Part shown: positions 49,301 to 60,739 of the stretch, one piece after another
How the letters are laid out: each line of letters opens with the position of its first letter
How positions within the stretch are numbered: position 1 is the stretch's first letter
NCBI GenBank assembly: GCA_963682055.1
Contig: OY821742.1
Location: 136,501-200,500, forward strand
Source of the DNA: Primula veris
Taxonomy: Eukaryota > Streptophyta > Magnoliopsida > Ericales > Primulaceae
Direction of reading: 5' to 3'
Length of the DNA: 64,000 nucleotides
Notes under the pieces: model-generated
Databases searched by the model: none
Told to the model about the DNA's origin: nothing
The model's input: only the letters and a program-made list of their open reading frames with translations
Made by a program: the position numbers and the translations under genes

Positions 49301-50342
49301 ACTACGAAACAAACAGAGCCTATGTGTTACTCTGTTCGTAAAATATGTTGAGGGTTTAAAAATAGACAATAACACAATTTGTCTTATTCATCTTAACAAC
49401 TACCGTTAGAAGGATTACTTGAACGCATTGCTAATAATTTGATAACTATCTTTGCAGTTCCAGAATAGGGTGGGATATGATTTGATAACGATTTGAAAAT
49501 AACACAGTTTATCTTATTCATCTTAGCAACCATCCATATTGGTTTGAGAAGGCTCATGTAACATAATAACAAAAATAAGAAAAGAGGAGTAAGTAAATAC
49601 CTGAATGAGCGAGATCTTTGAGTAGCTTCCACGAGAGGGTTTCGGACCAAGTTTGGACGAGGGATTTATTGTGGAGGTCGATAAGGACTTCTCTGAGCTC
49701 CCTCTGGAAGTGGTCGAATAGGGTGGGATAGTGTGTGCATGCCTTCAAGCATACAGCTTCGAGGCCGAGGGGCATGGGGACAGCTGTCAGGTAGGGTTGA
49801 GCCTGTATCACAAACGTGAGTCCGGGTCCCATTCTCTGTGTGACCTCCTCGGAGAAATCACCACGAACCTCGCTAAGTGCAAAGTCTGTGGCCATGGCTT
49901 TCATGCCTAGGCTTATCCACTTAACTACCAATTTCCCGAGGTCTCTCCGTCCTAAAGGATCCCCATTCTGGTACAGACTACTACGTAAGTTGATTTCGGG
50001 TGTAGTAGTATTGGAGTTGAGATTGTTGTTGTTGTTGTTGTTATTGGTACTTGTCCTTTTAGTACTGGTTTGTTTTTTGGGGGTAGTAGACGGATGTTTC
50101 AGGCCGGTGTTGCTGTTTGTGGTGGTGGTGGTGATTGGGTGGAGAGCTTTTGATGATAATGGGTGGTGATTATTATTTCTAGTACTAGTACTAGTAGTAA
50201 TCCTCCTAGTTGAAGTGGTGTTAATTATACTAGTAAAGAAGGAAATAGTGGAAGTGAATCGGTGATTGTTAAAAGCAGCGGTGGTGGTGGTGGTTTTCAA
50301 GGCAGAGATGCGGCCGTTGCAAGACAAGCACGAGGATTCCAT
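43350..50342 (-). CDS. Plastid SMUBP2/IGHMBP2-like SF1 helicase, 7 exons
   Basis: Exons on the minus strand: 50342-49601, 47985-47680, 47089-46806, 46398-45367, 45040-44872, 44346-44189 and 43595-43350. They join in phase to 978 residues, near the 961 I recall for Arabidopsis At5g35970. The first ~120 residues are Ser/Thr/Asn-rich and resemble a plastid transit peptide. Two RecA-like helicase domains follow. Visible motifs are Walker A GPPGTGKS (526-533), motif Ia VTAPTNAAVDN (552-562), DEAG (684-687), the motif III region GDECQLAP, QYRMND (motif IV region), VATIDSFQGREADAV (motif V) and NVAITRARKHV (motif VI). These define a superfamily 1B (Upf1/IGHMBP2-like) 5'-3' DNA/RNA helicase. No zinc-finger or R3H domain was seen at the ends. 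The plant protein's exact substrate is not known to me. The frame is intact throughout. Confidence 0.93.
48316..49320. mobile_element. Harbinger-like 1-kb element in helicase intron 1
   Basis: The left end 'ggctctgtttgttttgttgt' and the right end, read on the minus strand, 'ggctctgtttgtttcgtagt' are terminal inverted repeats. They are flanked by the 3-bp direct repeat TAT (48313-48315 and 49321-49323), the target-site size of PIF/Harbinger elements. The interior is AT-rich, contains a direct repeat of 'ccgaaaaatctaaaa' words (48645-48815) and has no transposase frame. A truncated relative lies at 24658-24796. Confidence 0.75.
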
Positions 50343-53300
50343 TATGATTAGTAAGTAGTGTTTAGATTACTAATGGAAAAAGAATAAATAAAGAATGGTG
50401 GTGTCAGCTCCCTGTTTGTCCGTCCGTCCGTCCGTCCGTCAAACAGGCGGAAGCAGGCTCGGAAATCCGTTGCTTGAATTTCAGAATTCAGTTAATATTT
50501 TTATTTGCTGTATTTGGGGGATGGGGGTGTGTGTGGAAACACTGTTAGCTGAGGTGGAGAGAGAGAGAGAGAGAGAGAGTGAGTGAGGTTAAAATTGGTG
50601 GGAACAAAAACAATCTGAAGCAAGCTTTACACACATACATACATACATACATACGTACGAGTGTTGTTGTTGTGGTGGTGGCTAGCTGGTTTGGTATTTA
50701 ATTTGTGAGCCACCAATTAAATTAAAATATCCCCCCCCTCCCCTCCCCCAACACAACAACACACAGTCACACACCCACTTCCACTATATTAAGTAGTACT
50801 ATTATTAATTTTATCAAACTTTTTGTGCGTGTGATTGGCGGACGGACTTTTGTTTTGTTCTCTTTCTCTTTCTATTTCTCTCTCTTTTTAATCTCTCACC
50901 TACGTGTTCTGCTCCTCTTCATTCTTTATATCCACGTCTATTTATATTTTATTCATTTCTTTCTTTTCTACTTTTTGCTTTATTTGATTTTTATTCTCTT
51001 TTTTTTTTATAGATTCAAGTACTAATCTCGGAATCCTTTTCATTTAGTAGTACGTACTATTCATCGTTTACTAAACAAGTACAGTCCTTATTAAAATTCA
51101 GTCTCAGCTTGTTTGAGCCGAGTCTGTTCACAAGCCTAGTCCGATCGCGTTTATCATTGTTTTGCTCAAAAAAACTGTCACTTAGGTGAAGTATATGTTA
51201 AAATAATCAATAATACAAACAAGTACTGTTTGTTTTAATATAAACCGATTTACTCTTAAAAAATCAAATTATCATGTAAAGTAAAAGTATTTATCCGTAG
51301 TCATCATTAAATTTATAATTATAACATATATAAGCATGATTATATATATATATATATATATATATGAAAAAATATATTAAAATAATTAAATTAACTCAAG
51401 CCCAACACGAGCTTGATTATTTTGATCAGGCTCGGTTCATCATTAAATGAACAGATACTAGCCAAGCCTTTAACGTGTTCTAACTTGTTTATAAACGGTT
51501 CGCTTCATTTGCAAGCGTATCTAGAATAGATGGATGGTCTTTATTAATACGTAACCTTACATGCAACAAAGTAAGGGAATGCCATTAGGTAATTTCCACT
51601 TTCCACCTTTATAATACTTGAAAAATATCAGTTTTTTTATTTTTTCACATTTTGGGTTTGAGTAACCTTACAAAATACAACTCGATAAAAAAATTCACAA
51701 CATAAAACTTTTTCAAAACTAAAAGTATGGACGAGTTATATGTTGTTTGCTTTAATAAAGAACACAAAAAATCGATATGCAAGCTTGAAATGTTAGAAAA
51801 CACTCAATTTGGGGTACTAGCCCCCTCCCCCCTTGCATTGACCTGGGTATACAATCAGGGCTGACTGATCAACTTTTCACCTAAGCCGCGTGATATTTTG
51901 GACCCTTTTTTAAAGTTACCGAGTAAAAAAAATTCATACCATACACAAAAGAGGAAATTTCCTAGAAAATTTATAAAATCTTCCACAACATTATATTAAA
52001 ATAAAATATCGTCTTTTACATAATAGTTAACACGCAATAAAATCATCAAAGAAATTGGTTCATCTTTCATTGTTTGGAGTAACTCTTAAAACTATAATGG
52101 CGTAGTTAAGTTATCAACGAACTCTCTTTCAATTGCAATAATAAAAAAAACATAATTTGTTTTCCTCTAGGTCGTAAAAAAGGATAATCAACATCTAATT
52201 AAAAGCCTCCGACATCAAGAGTTTCCTATTGATCACCGTTTAATTATGATTATTTTTTTGGACCAACAATGTCACTTTTTAGATGTTTAGGTGTAATATG
52301 TAATATCTTGAAATTTTTTATGCAACATTATAGAAACTAAAGGAGAATTTTTTGTTTTTCTAAATACATGGACTATTGTCTAATAAAGAAAATATTAAAC
52401 AAAAACCAAGCAATTCATGCAAGGAAACAAAAGTTGATTTAATTACAGATATAACGTAAAGAGAAATTAGGCCATACTCGTCATCTCACTGATGTGCCGT
52501 TTATGCAACTCCAACGCTTAGGCTCTCCAACTCTCGCATCTGGTTCAAAGAAAATTACGTAAGGGGAATAAACCAATCAAAAAACGAGGAAAAGCGGAGC
52601 AATACCATTGATTAATGTGACATAACCAATAAGAGAGCAGAGGGTCATACGTTTTCTTCAAGCTTTTAACTGCAAAAGAGTATGATACATACATCCATAC
52701 GTAAAAGAAAAAAAAAACTGATACAATTACTACACTTACAGAAGGTCAGTATACTAACATCTACTTTTTGAGTGACTGATACTCTTTAAATCACGATTGT
52801 AGACATAAACATGTTTTTTAACATGTTAAATTGTTCAAAGTAGATAAGGTTACTTTTAATTTGACTAAACTAAGAAGCAATTGCAATGGTGTTCTGACAT
52901 CAATAAAGATTTGTGTAATATTACCACCAAAGCCATATATAATAAGTAGTGGTGGTTGAACATCTGTTTTCAATTCCAGCTGTAGTTGTATGTTGTTTAA
53001 TCACCTACCATATAAATTGAATATACGCATTCATGCATTACCTCATAGTGGTTCCCCTTCTTTCTCTTTAACAAATGGGAAACCAACCATATTATTAAGC
53101 ATTTTAGTAGTTTCCATTTTATAAGTAAAATATTGACCAAGTAAATAACACAAGTATACTATATCCCAGTGGGGATAAATGCAACTACTTTTTCTCTCTC
53201 TTTTTTTAGGATAACAAACTAACGATCAAGTCTTGGACTCGCCAGACTTTAAGATGTTACGCTAATCGTGATAATTACTGGGTAAAAATTGAGATACATC

Positions 53301-53805
53301 AACTATGAAAAGGGTATTGTTTTATTTCCACGAGTGTCCTTTAAAAGTTTGAGTTTTTGATTCTTAATGTAAGAATGAGGCAAACAGAACCAGTGCAGCC
53401 TTTTTTCTTTATAACTTAGAAATTGACAGAGCAGTATTGGGACGGATTGATGATAGATTTAAGAAAGAAATTGGCGTTGCTACCGGCAGAAGTTAACTAG
53501 TTAAGTAGACTGTTTGTTTCGCAGAATGAGAAGATCAAAGCAGAGAGAGAGAGTTTGGCCACCCTGGAGACAGAAGAACGAACACCAACCTCAATAATTT
53601 GCCATTTATTTATTAGAATCTCTCTCTCTTCTAATTCCATATTAGCAAAACAAAAAGGCTCAATATTCAATAATACTAGCAGTCAAATCTTTTTATGGTT
53701 CAACTGAAACAACTACAACTAACTCACTCTGGAGAACGCATTCATTTTGGTGTTCTTCTTCTACCTACATTCAACTTCTTCGCTCTATCACTATTTCTCT
53801 CAGCC
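50343..53805. other. Spacer between helicase and WEB genes
   Basis: This includes the helicase promoter and leader (tetranucleotide 'tccg' repeats at 50418-50440, (ga)n at 50559-50580, 'cata' repeats at 50633-50657). About 51100-51500 is the second copy of the dispersed repeat seen at 39541, including an (at)n tract at 51341-51364. From 51500 to 53400 I see AT-rich DNA with no gene. 53540-53805 is pyrimidine-rich, probably the WEB gene leader. Confidence 0.5.
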
Positions 53806-56545
53806 ATGTCTTCCAAGTTGTCCAAGTAAGTACTACTCTTTCTCTCTCTCCCCCGCTAACCTTCATTTGTTCTTTTAACCCCTCTATCTACTTCCTTTAT
53901 CTCAAACTTCTCTTTTAAGTTAATTCTACTCTATTACTTTTTCCTTCAATTTTCAATGATCCGAAATCATGACTTCTACCTTTCTATCAATAATTACAAA
54001 AACCATGCAACAATCATGTGTCCTCACTTAATAGGCTATAATGAGCAATCTGTTTTGAGATGTTTTTCATGGGTACATGTTTATGTTTCTTTTGTTGTTC
54101 TTGTTTGTAACAGATCTAGTCCTGTGTCTGAACATTCCAACAAGGCAACTCCTAAGATGGTCAATACACCAACCCAAGTAGCTCCCAAAACTGATGCTCC
54201 TGCTGATCCATCCTCCCCCCTCAAAAACCCACGCCTTTCAGTTGTACGATCACAAAGGTCTCAACTCAATTTGAAGCCTAATCCTATCGATCGACGCTCA
54301 CCAAAACTCTCTACCCCTCCAGATGTAAGTTCCCTATAATTAAAAAGCTTGCATGATTAACTAATTTAAGGAAATTATTCAGAAATTTTGTCTTCAACAG
54401 AAACAAAAGACGTGGGCACCCAGAGGATCAGAGCTACATGCTCAGTTGAGCCTTGTTCAGGAAGACCTAAAGAACGCAAATGAAAAAATATTATTGATTG
54501 AGAAAGAAAAAGCTCAAGCGGTTAAGGAACTAAAAGATGCTCAGAAATCCGCTGATGAAGCAAATGGGAAACTCGTGCAGGCACAGGTGGCACAAAAGCG
54601 AGCCGAAGAAAATTCTGAGATGGAAAGGTTACAAATAGTAGATTTGGAACAGGCTGCACTTAAGTCCACTCAGAAAAATAAAGAGGAATGGGAAAAAAAA
54701 CTCGAAGCTGTACAGAACCAACATGCTCAAGACGTCGCTGCTCTTCTTTTAGCTACTGAAGAACTTCAAAGAGTTAAGCAAGAACTCACCGTGAAAGAGT
54801 CTCTCTCTGCTGAAGTGGCACAGTTGAAGGCTATATTAGATTCCAAAATCGATAACGAGGCTGATGACAACACTATACAGGTGTCCGAGCTAGACCCAGA
54901 GAGAGAAGTTTGGAAAAAAGAATTTGAGATATCAAAAAGGCATGAGCAGATATTGGTGGAAACAGTGGCACGTGTCGAACAGCTTAATGTTGAGCTGGAG
55001 GTTACAAAATTAGCCGAATCAAATGCACGGAAATCAATAGAGGAGTGGAAAATAAAGGCTCAAGATTTAGAAGCTCGGGCCAAGGAATCGAATCGGGTGG
55101 AGAGATCTGCTTCGGAATCAATGGAATCTATTATGAAGCAATTACAAAGAAACAATTATTTATTGATTGATTCTGAGACTGAAATTGCTTCTCTGAAAGA
55201 AAAAATGGGCTTAATGGAAATTTGCATCACTCGACAGAGAGGGGGTCTTCAGGAATTCGAACGCCAACTGTCGATTGCCAAGAAAAAAGCATCTGAAATG
55301 ACAAAAAAGGCCGAATCATTAGAATATGAGCTGGAAAATGTGGAGGACGAGAAAGTTCAAGCCTTGAATGATGAGAAACTTGCAGCTGAGAGTGTGCAAA
55401 CACTGTTAGAAGAAAAAAATAAACTCATGAATGAGTTGGAAAAATTAAGGGTTGAAAGGCTATCATCTAGTCAAATGGAGCAGGGAAATTATGAAGACCA
55501 AATAGAACATCTGAGATTGGTTTTGAACGCAACAAATGATAAGTACAAATCCATGCTAGATGAGGCGAAACATGAAATCGATATTCTTACTGATACAATC
55601 GAACAAAATAAGGAAGAATATCAGAAGTTGAGGACCGAGTGGGAACAAAAGGAGGTGGCTACGAAGAATCATACAAAGAAGTTAGAAGATGAGAACTCTT
55701 TGTTACAAACAGAAATAAGCAAGATAATAAAGTTGCTTAGTGAGGCTGAGGGAGAAACTGGTGCAATGGAAGAGCTAAAGGTTTCTCTTAAAAAAGGTGA
55801 AATTGGGGAGGTTTCTTTAAAGGACATTATAGGAGAAACAAAGGCTGAGAGTATAAAATTGAAGAGAAATTTACTAGACAAAGAGACTGAATTACACAGT
55901 GTTATCGAAGAAAATGATACACTTCGAACAAAAGAAGCTACTTTAATCGAAGAGATCAAGAAATTTAAAAAAAATCTTGATGAAGCTATGTCACAAAAAA
56001 AAGAGGTAGTACATTGTGAGTTGTCAGGCAATGACAAAGAATGCGACATGACCACAGAAATGATAAAATGCTATGAGCAAAATGGAGATGGTAGAGAAGA
56101 AGAGAAGCCAAAAATAGAACCACTAACTCGAGAATATGAGCAGTTTGTACAGGAAAATCTTGAATTGGAGAATGATAATTATTCTGATAAGAATGTTGAT
56201 GAAGTTGAAGCTGAAATTGAGGTTAAGGGTATGGATGGCAACCAAAAATATTATGTGACCAAAAAGAAAGAAGAAGAAACTAATAGAGTTGACGCAAAAA
56301 AGTGGGAGATACTCGAAACCGGAGAAAACGAATTACCATGCGACAAAGAGGAAAGGCAGGAAAGACAAATTTTAGATTTTGACTCAAAAGTGTATGGTTT
56401 TAACCAGGAAAATGGCTTAAATTCCACAGAAATGGTCAGTAATGGAGGAAATTTACCTTTAAAGCAACATCAAAGGAAAAAGATGCCCCTGCTTCATAAG
56501 TTTGGTAGCTTGATCAAGAGGAAGGGCACAATCAATCAGAAGTAA
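53806..56545 (+). CDS. WEB-family coiled-coil protein (At3g02930/At5g16730-like)
   Basis: Three exons (53806-53825, 54114-54324, 54401-56545) join in phase to 791 residues. The first exon is only 20 nt (MSSKLSK). Residues 8-77 are Ser/Pro/Arg-rich and include RSPKLSTPPD. After KTWAPRGSELHAQLSLVQED a nearly continuous coiled coil (Glu/Lys/Leu heptads) extends to about residue 640. An acidic region follows, and the end is a basic LHKFGSLIKRKGTINQK tail. The N-terminal RSPK..TPP motif, the 'YEDQIEHLRLVLNATNDKY' segment and the tail match the WEB (weak chloroplast movement under blue light) family, DUF827, of the chloroplast-annotated At3g02930/At5g16730 type. WEB1 and PMI2 act in light-driven chloroplast movement. 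Whether this subfamily shares that role is not established by the sequence. The gene is convergent with the PEPCK-like gene. Confidence 0.9.
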
Positions 56546-57134
56546 CACATCAATAAAAGGAACAGTACACACACAAATGAAGTACTTGAAAGAAAAAAGA
56601 ACACAAGCATTCATTATTTATTCTGAAGTTTTACATATCTTCCCCTAGACATGATAGCTCAATTAAGAAGCGTACAGTTTGCCATTGAGTTTCTTTATTT
56701 ATTCAAGTAATACCCGTACTCTTCTCCATTCACGATTTATTAAGTTCCGTGAGAAAGGGTTATGATTTGTAAGGCTTATGCTTTTTCTCATTATGCTTGT
56801 TTTGCATAAATACATTATTATTTATTCACGTTACTTGTTATACAATAAGTATATCTTACTTGCCTAGTATTTTGTAAAAATCCATGTTGGCTCAATCCTT
56901 CAGGTCATAACAAAGCCAAACTTAGAATTTATTTGTAATTACTAATTATCGATTTTCCCAAATGAGGAATATCATGAAAAACTGTTTTAGCTTGATTTAT
57001 AGAATAATAAATTAATTGTCAGATGTACCTGTAGCAGCAAGGATTCAGCAACGTGGCTGAAACCAAATCCAAGAAAAGACCTATGGCCTTCTATCCCCAT
57101 GCATATGACTAAAATTGGAGACGAAAAATGGACC
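56546..57134. other. Convergent spacer, WEB and PEPCK-like 3' ends
   Basis: About 590 bp holding the two 3' untranslated regions. 'aataaa'-like words occur near 56552 ('caataaaagg') on the plus strand and near 57004 on the minus strand ('taataaatta' region). No gene was recognised. Confidence 0.45.
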
Positions 57135-60098
57135 TCAGAAAGAAAACTCATCAGGTAATTCCTTATACCTCCTGGATAAGAAACATTTATATTTTTCTCG
57201 GAAGTCTTTACCTGCAAAGAGGTTTAAGGTCAAACCAGCAAGTCTCCGTCATCATACGATGACCAAAAATGCAGGCATTGACAAAACTAACCATTGCATT
57301 CAAGTGGTGGAACCATTTCAATTAACGTTGATTGCACCAATTGAATAAGCTCTTTGCCTATATAATCATCACTGTCGTGGTTAAATGCAGAAAAGATAAA
57401 TAAAATAAAATAAAATAAAAAGATCAAAAAGTGTAATCTAGCCAAATGGGACACGTCTCTGATTTCACTCACCAGTTATTTCTTTTTCTCCCAAACTCGT
57501 GTTTATTAGAAAAGATGGGATTTGGTTTTCCTTGAGCTGCAATTTAAAATGATGCGGTGCAAAGGGTGAGAAACGATTGTTAATAGATCAACTTATGAGA
57601 CAAGCACGTGTCTTTACATAAGAAGTGTATCTTTCTGTCGCTTACCTTGGACAAGAGACCCTTGGCAAGTTCCAATGGGTCAATAGCTGAAGGACCGTTT
57701 CTGTAACTAGGTACAAATTTTCCGTTTTGATATCCTGCCAAAAAATGATAGGCCGCTTGACCAGGGGAGAGTCTTGATACATAGGGAATAGTTCCAGAAC
57801 TGCAAAGAAAAAGAGGAATTTTTCTTTTCATATGTAAGCCAATCATTTACAACAAACGACTTGAAAACAAGCAACTAAACATAAGATTTCAGATCAAATT
57901 ATAAAACCTTGTTACCTATCACTAGATACAATTAAAAGGGCGGCTGGCAATTTCGGCAGATACGACTTTCCCAACTGCTCATATGCGAATATAGGAGAAG
58001 CACACTCAGAAGAAAGAACAACGCCAATATCCCTTGAAACCAACATGTCTGGGAAGCTTTTCATTACTCCTTTTGGAGCAAATAAGAGAACCACCGAATT
58101 ACCAATTGCAAGAAGACTGAAAATCACAAGAATAAGACCAAACTATTGGCTTCGGCTAGCAGCAAAAGAATAAAAAAGGAAAAGTGACGTACCCAGCAGA
58201 AAAAAGAAGACCTCCTCGTGAATAAATGATAGGACCAGACAACGCAAATAATGATTCCTTCACTCCATTGGTATCAGTGAAGGCTTTTCCACACAGAATC
58301 AGTGAGGAACGTTCAATATCAGCAACAATAAACCCGTTATTTCCTCGAGGACCAAGAGTAATGAAATCCAAAGAATTCGGACTACAAAAAATAACAAAAA
58401 TAAAAGTTGACAGATACATGATAAAACATATGGATAAGTATTGATCTCCCGAAGTGAATCGGCAGGATCAGCATACGTGAATGATGCTAAAGAAAAAGAG
58501 GAGCTTAAGAACGATATAAGAAAACAGGAGAAATGAAGTATACCTTATAGATGTGGCAGCATAAACTGTCAAAGGCCGAGGGTCATGGGAAATTGCACGG
58601 ATATGAGTGCCACGAAGAAGACTCGAGAACAGTAATATAGCAGAGGGACAGTCACTTATTATTCGCACTTTCGCGTCACACCTTGGGGATGAGCCGAGAG
58701 CACCATCATGAACAAAAATGTCCGAAATGTCCGAAATATGTGTTGTCACCTAAAAAAAAAAAGTCACTTGTTTCGGAACGTAGCAAGGTGCGATGTATTA
58801 TAAAATTTTATATAATGGAGGCTTTCGAATGAACAAGGCTCTAGTGATAAATGAAAGACATGCCTGCTTTAAGAGCTTATTGAACTGCGGCTTGGAGATA
58901 GCAGAAGATCCTCCGACAACATCTCCCCTGACATAAAATGGAAATCCCAATAATGGTTCTGCCAAATTATAAAAAAAGGAAACACGTTACACGAGAAACA
59001 CTACTATGAACCCGGTGCATTATAATTAAGGGTGTGCCAACCAATAAAAAAATTTAGTTTTAATTTTGAATTAATTTTAGGGTAGTTATTTTTGGGTTCA
59101 TTAATATGTGTTGGGTTTTTAGTGGATGGCGCACCCTAAATTATAGTGCACCGGGTTTACGGTAGTGTTACGTTACACAGATAAAATAGTGAAGCCAACA
59201 AACAATGGGGTGAAAAAAAAACATGTACCAACCAAGAAGAATTGCGCCTTTTTGTCGTAGCTCAAAAGGATTTAAATTCCGAAAGACTTTGTCCTTGACG
59301 ATCACACCTTTTCCAGCAAGAGCGGAGTTCAGACCATGAGATATTTCAGGGGCCTCCCCGCATAACTGAGGGAAATTGAAAGAGGAATGATTGATGATTT
59401 TTTTAAAGAAACACAAGTTTTGAAGTTGATTTGTACTTAGTATCCACAGTTCAAAATTTTAAAGAGGATTCGACCAGGTTCATTGTAAAATTTTATGGGG
59501 TGGGTTTTGGAGCTAAAAACATTTAAAATAGACTACGTACTCGGTAAGTGAAATTCCTTAGTCATGTTAATATGTGTATTGTGTTTGTATAAATACAACT
59601 CACACACTTGACATTATTTTGTGATAATAATTATAATGGAACAGTGAATTTTTATTTTCTTCTTCCTTGAATTTTCCCTTCAAGAACAAGGAGGGGCCGT
59701 CTAACACAAAAATGGAAATTGAAAACAAAGTATTAAGAAAAATTGCATTTGATACTAAAATAATCCTGAAAACCAACTTCCTAAAATATATATAGGGACA
59801 CTGCGAAGAGATTGAAAACAAATAAAAGTGTATAATATTTCTACCTTACCACACTCTTATACAATTAAGTGGTGATATGCATAAAAAAAAAAACACAAAA
59901 TGAACACCAAAACACAATCGATAATATAGACAAAAAGAAAAAGGAAACAAACAGGTTATGTGCAACTAGAATAAATAAAGAAAACAAAACAAAACAAAAT
60001 AAAAAAGAAGGGGAGAGTGGTACATGTCTAGCATTAGATGAGGCAATTAATAACCACCGTTTCTTCAACACTAGTAATTTCACCACCCATTCTCTCAT
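57135..60098 (-). CDS. Degenerate PEP-carboxykinase (ATP-type) homologue, 10 exons
   Basis: Proposed exons on the minus strand: 60098-60024, 59365-59233, 58958-58864, 58749-58544, 58381-58193, 58116-57916, 57799-57646, 57536-57469, 57371-57292 and 57211-57135, giving about 425 residues in phase. Segments line up with ATP-type PEPCK in order. DIFVHDGALGSSP matches the D-x-F-V-x-D-x-x-x-G-x-D-P region. SNGFIVADIERSSLILCGKA-type sequence ('NNGFIVADIERS', then 'GVKESLF') matches the stretch before Y-x-G-E-M-K-K-S. DRSGTIPYVS-like 'SGTIPYVSRLSPGQAAYHFL' matches the V-S-(K/R)-L-x-x-x-Q-x-x-Y-H-F-x-S-G-Y motif. The catalytic elements are absent: the kinase-1 P-loop position reads APKGVMKS (246-253), MHCSAN is replaced by LLFSAG, and K-K-S by K-E-S. 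The protein is therefore probably a PEPCK-fold pseudoenzyme. The first exon and the donor at 57469 are the least certain parts. The intron after 58864 uses a GC donor. Confidence 0.72.
58993..59169. mobile_element. Mutator-like MITE, 177 bp, with 9-bp target duplication
   Basis: The 9-bp direct repeat ACGTTACAC occurs at 58984-58992 and 59170-59178. The sequence between has inverted ends: 'aacactactatgaacccggt' on the left and, read on the minus strand, 'aacactaccgtaaacccggt' on the right, both continuing through 'gcactataattaagggtg'-like sequence. A 9-bp duplication is typical of Mutator-superfamily insertions. It sits in an intron of the PEPCK-like gene between its second and third exons. 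Confidence 0.8.
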
Positions 60099-60739
60099 TT
60101 TTTTCTCTCTCCCTCTCTAATTTCACCAACTTTTCATTTACCCGCCTCTTTTTCTAATCGTATCAGGTTTTGGGGGTGAGTTAGTTACACACCTACCTAC
60201 ATCCCCATCCATATTTATCAACTATTTTAGTACCAATACTTTCATCTTTTATTCCTCCTCAAATTCATCTTTGTCATGTTGGACTATTTCTATAAAATCC
60301 TTGTACACACTACTTCTTTTTTTTTTTATATTTAATACAAATCGTAATCATGTTTTACAACTTCTACTTCTTCAACTTTACTCCACATATTACAATAAGC
60401 CATATATACAATTTTACAATGACATCCTCAACACATCAAACATAACAAAATAGTCCAATTACATATTTTCTACTCTTAACAGGACCATAATCTTTTCTTT
60501 TCTTTGAGGGACCTTAGGAAGAAAATTAATTGCTACTATAATTTTAGAAAAATGCTTAATTAGTCGAAAGCTGAGTTTAAATGCCCATTATAGCGGTTAA
60601 AAAATGAGCTGGCCAGTATGAAAAAACACGATAAATTTGAAACATAAAACATTATTTTGTGTTGCTAGTATCAAAAGGAAGGACTCGAAGAGTATTATTT
60701 TTGTCTTTCTCTACAAATAAATATAGAATTATAGCAGTA
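60099..60739. other. Upstream region of the PEPCK-like gene
   Basis: This should contain the promoter and 5' leader of the minus-strand PEPCK-like gene, and possibly an undetected additional 5' exon. I could not identify one. The sequence is T-rich and otherwise featureless. Confidence 0.4.

Noticed and set aside
55669..56055. Long minus-strand frame inside the WEB gene
   Set aside because: It is an antisense shadow of a coiled-coil exon and has the Ser/Phe/Leu-rich composition expected from reverse-reading Lys/Glu codons.
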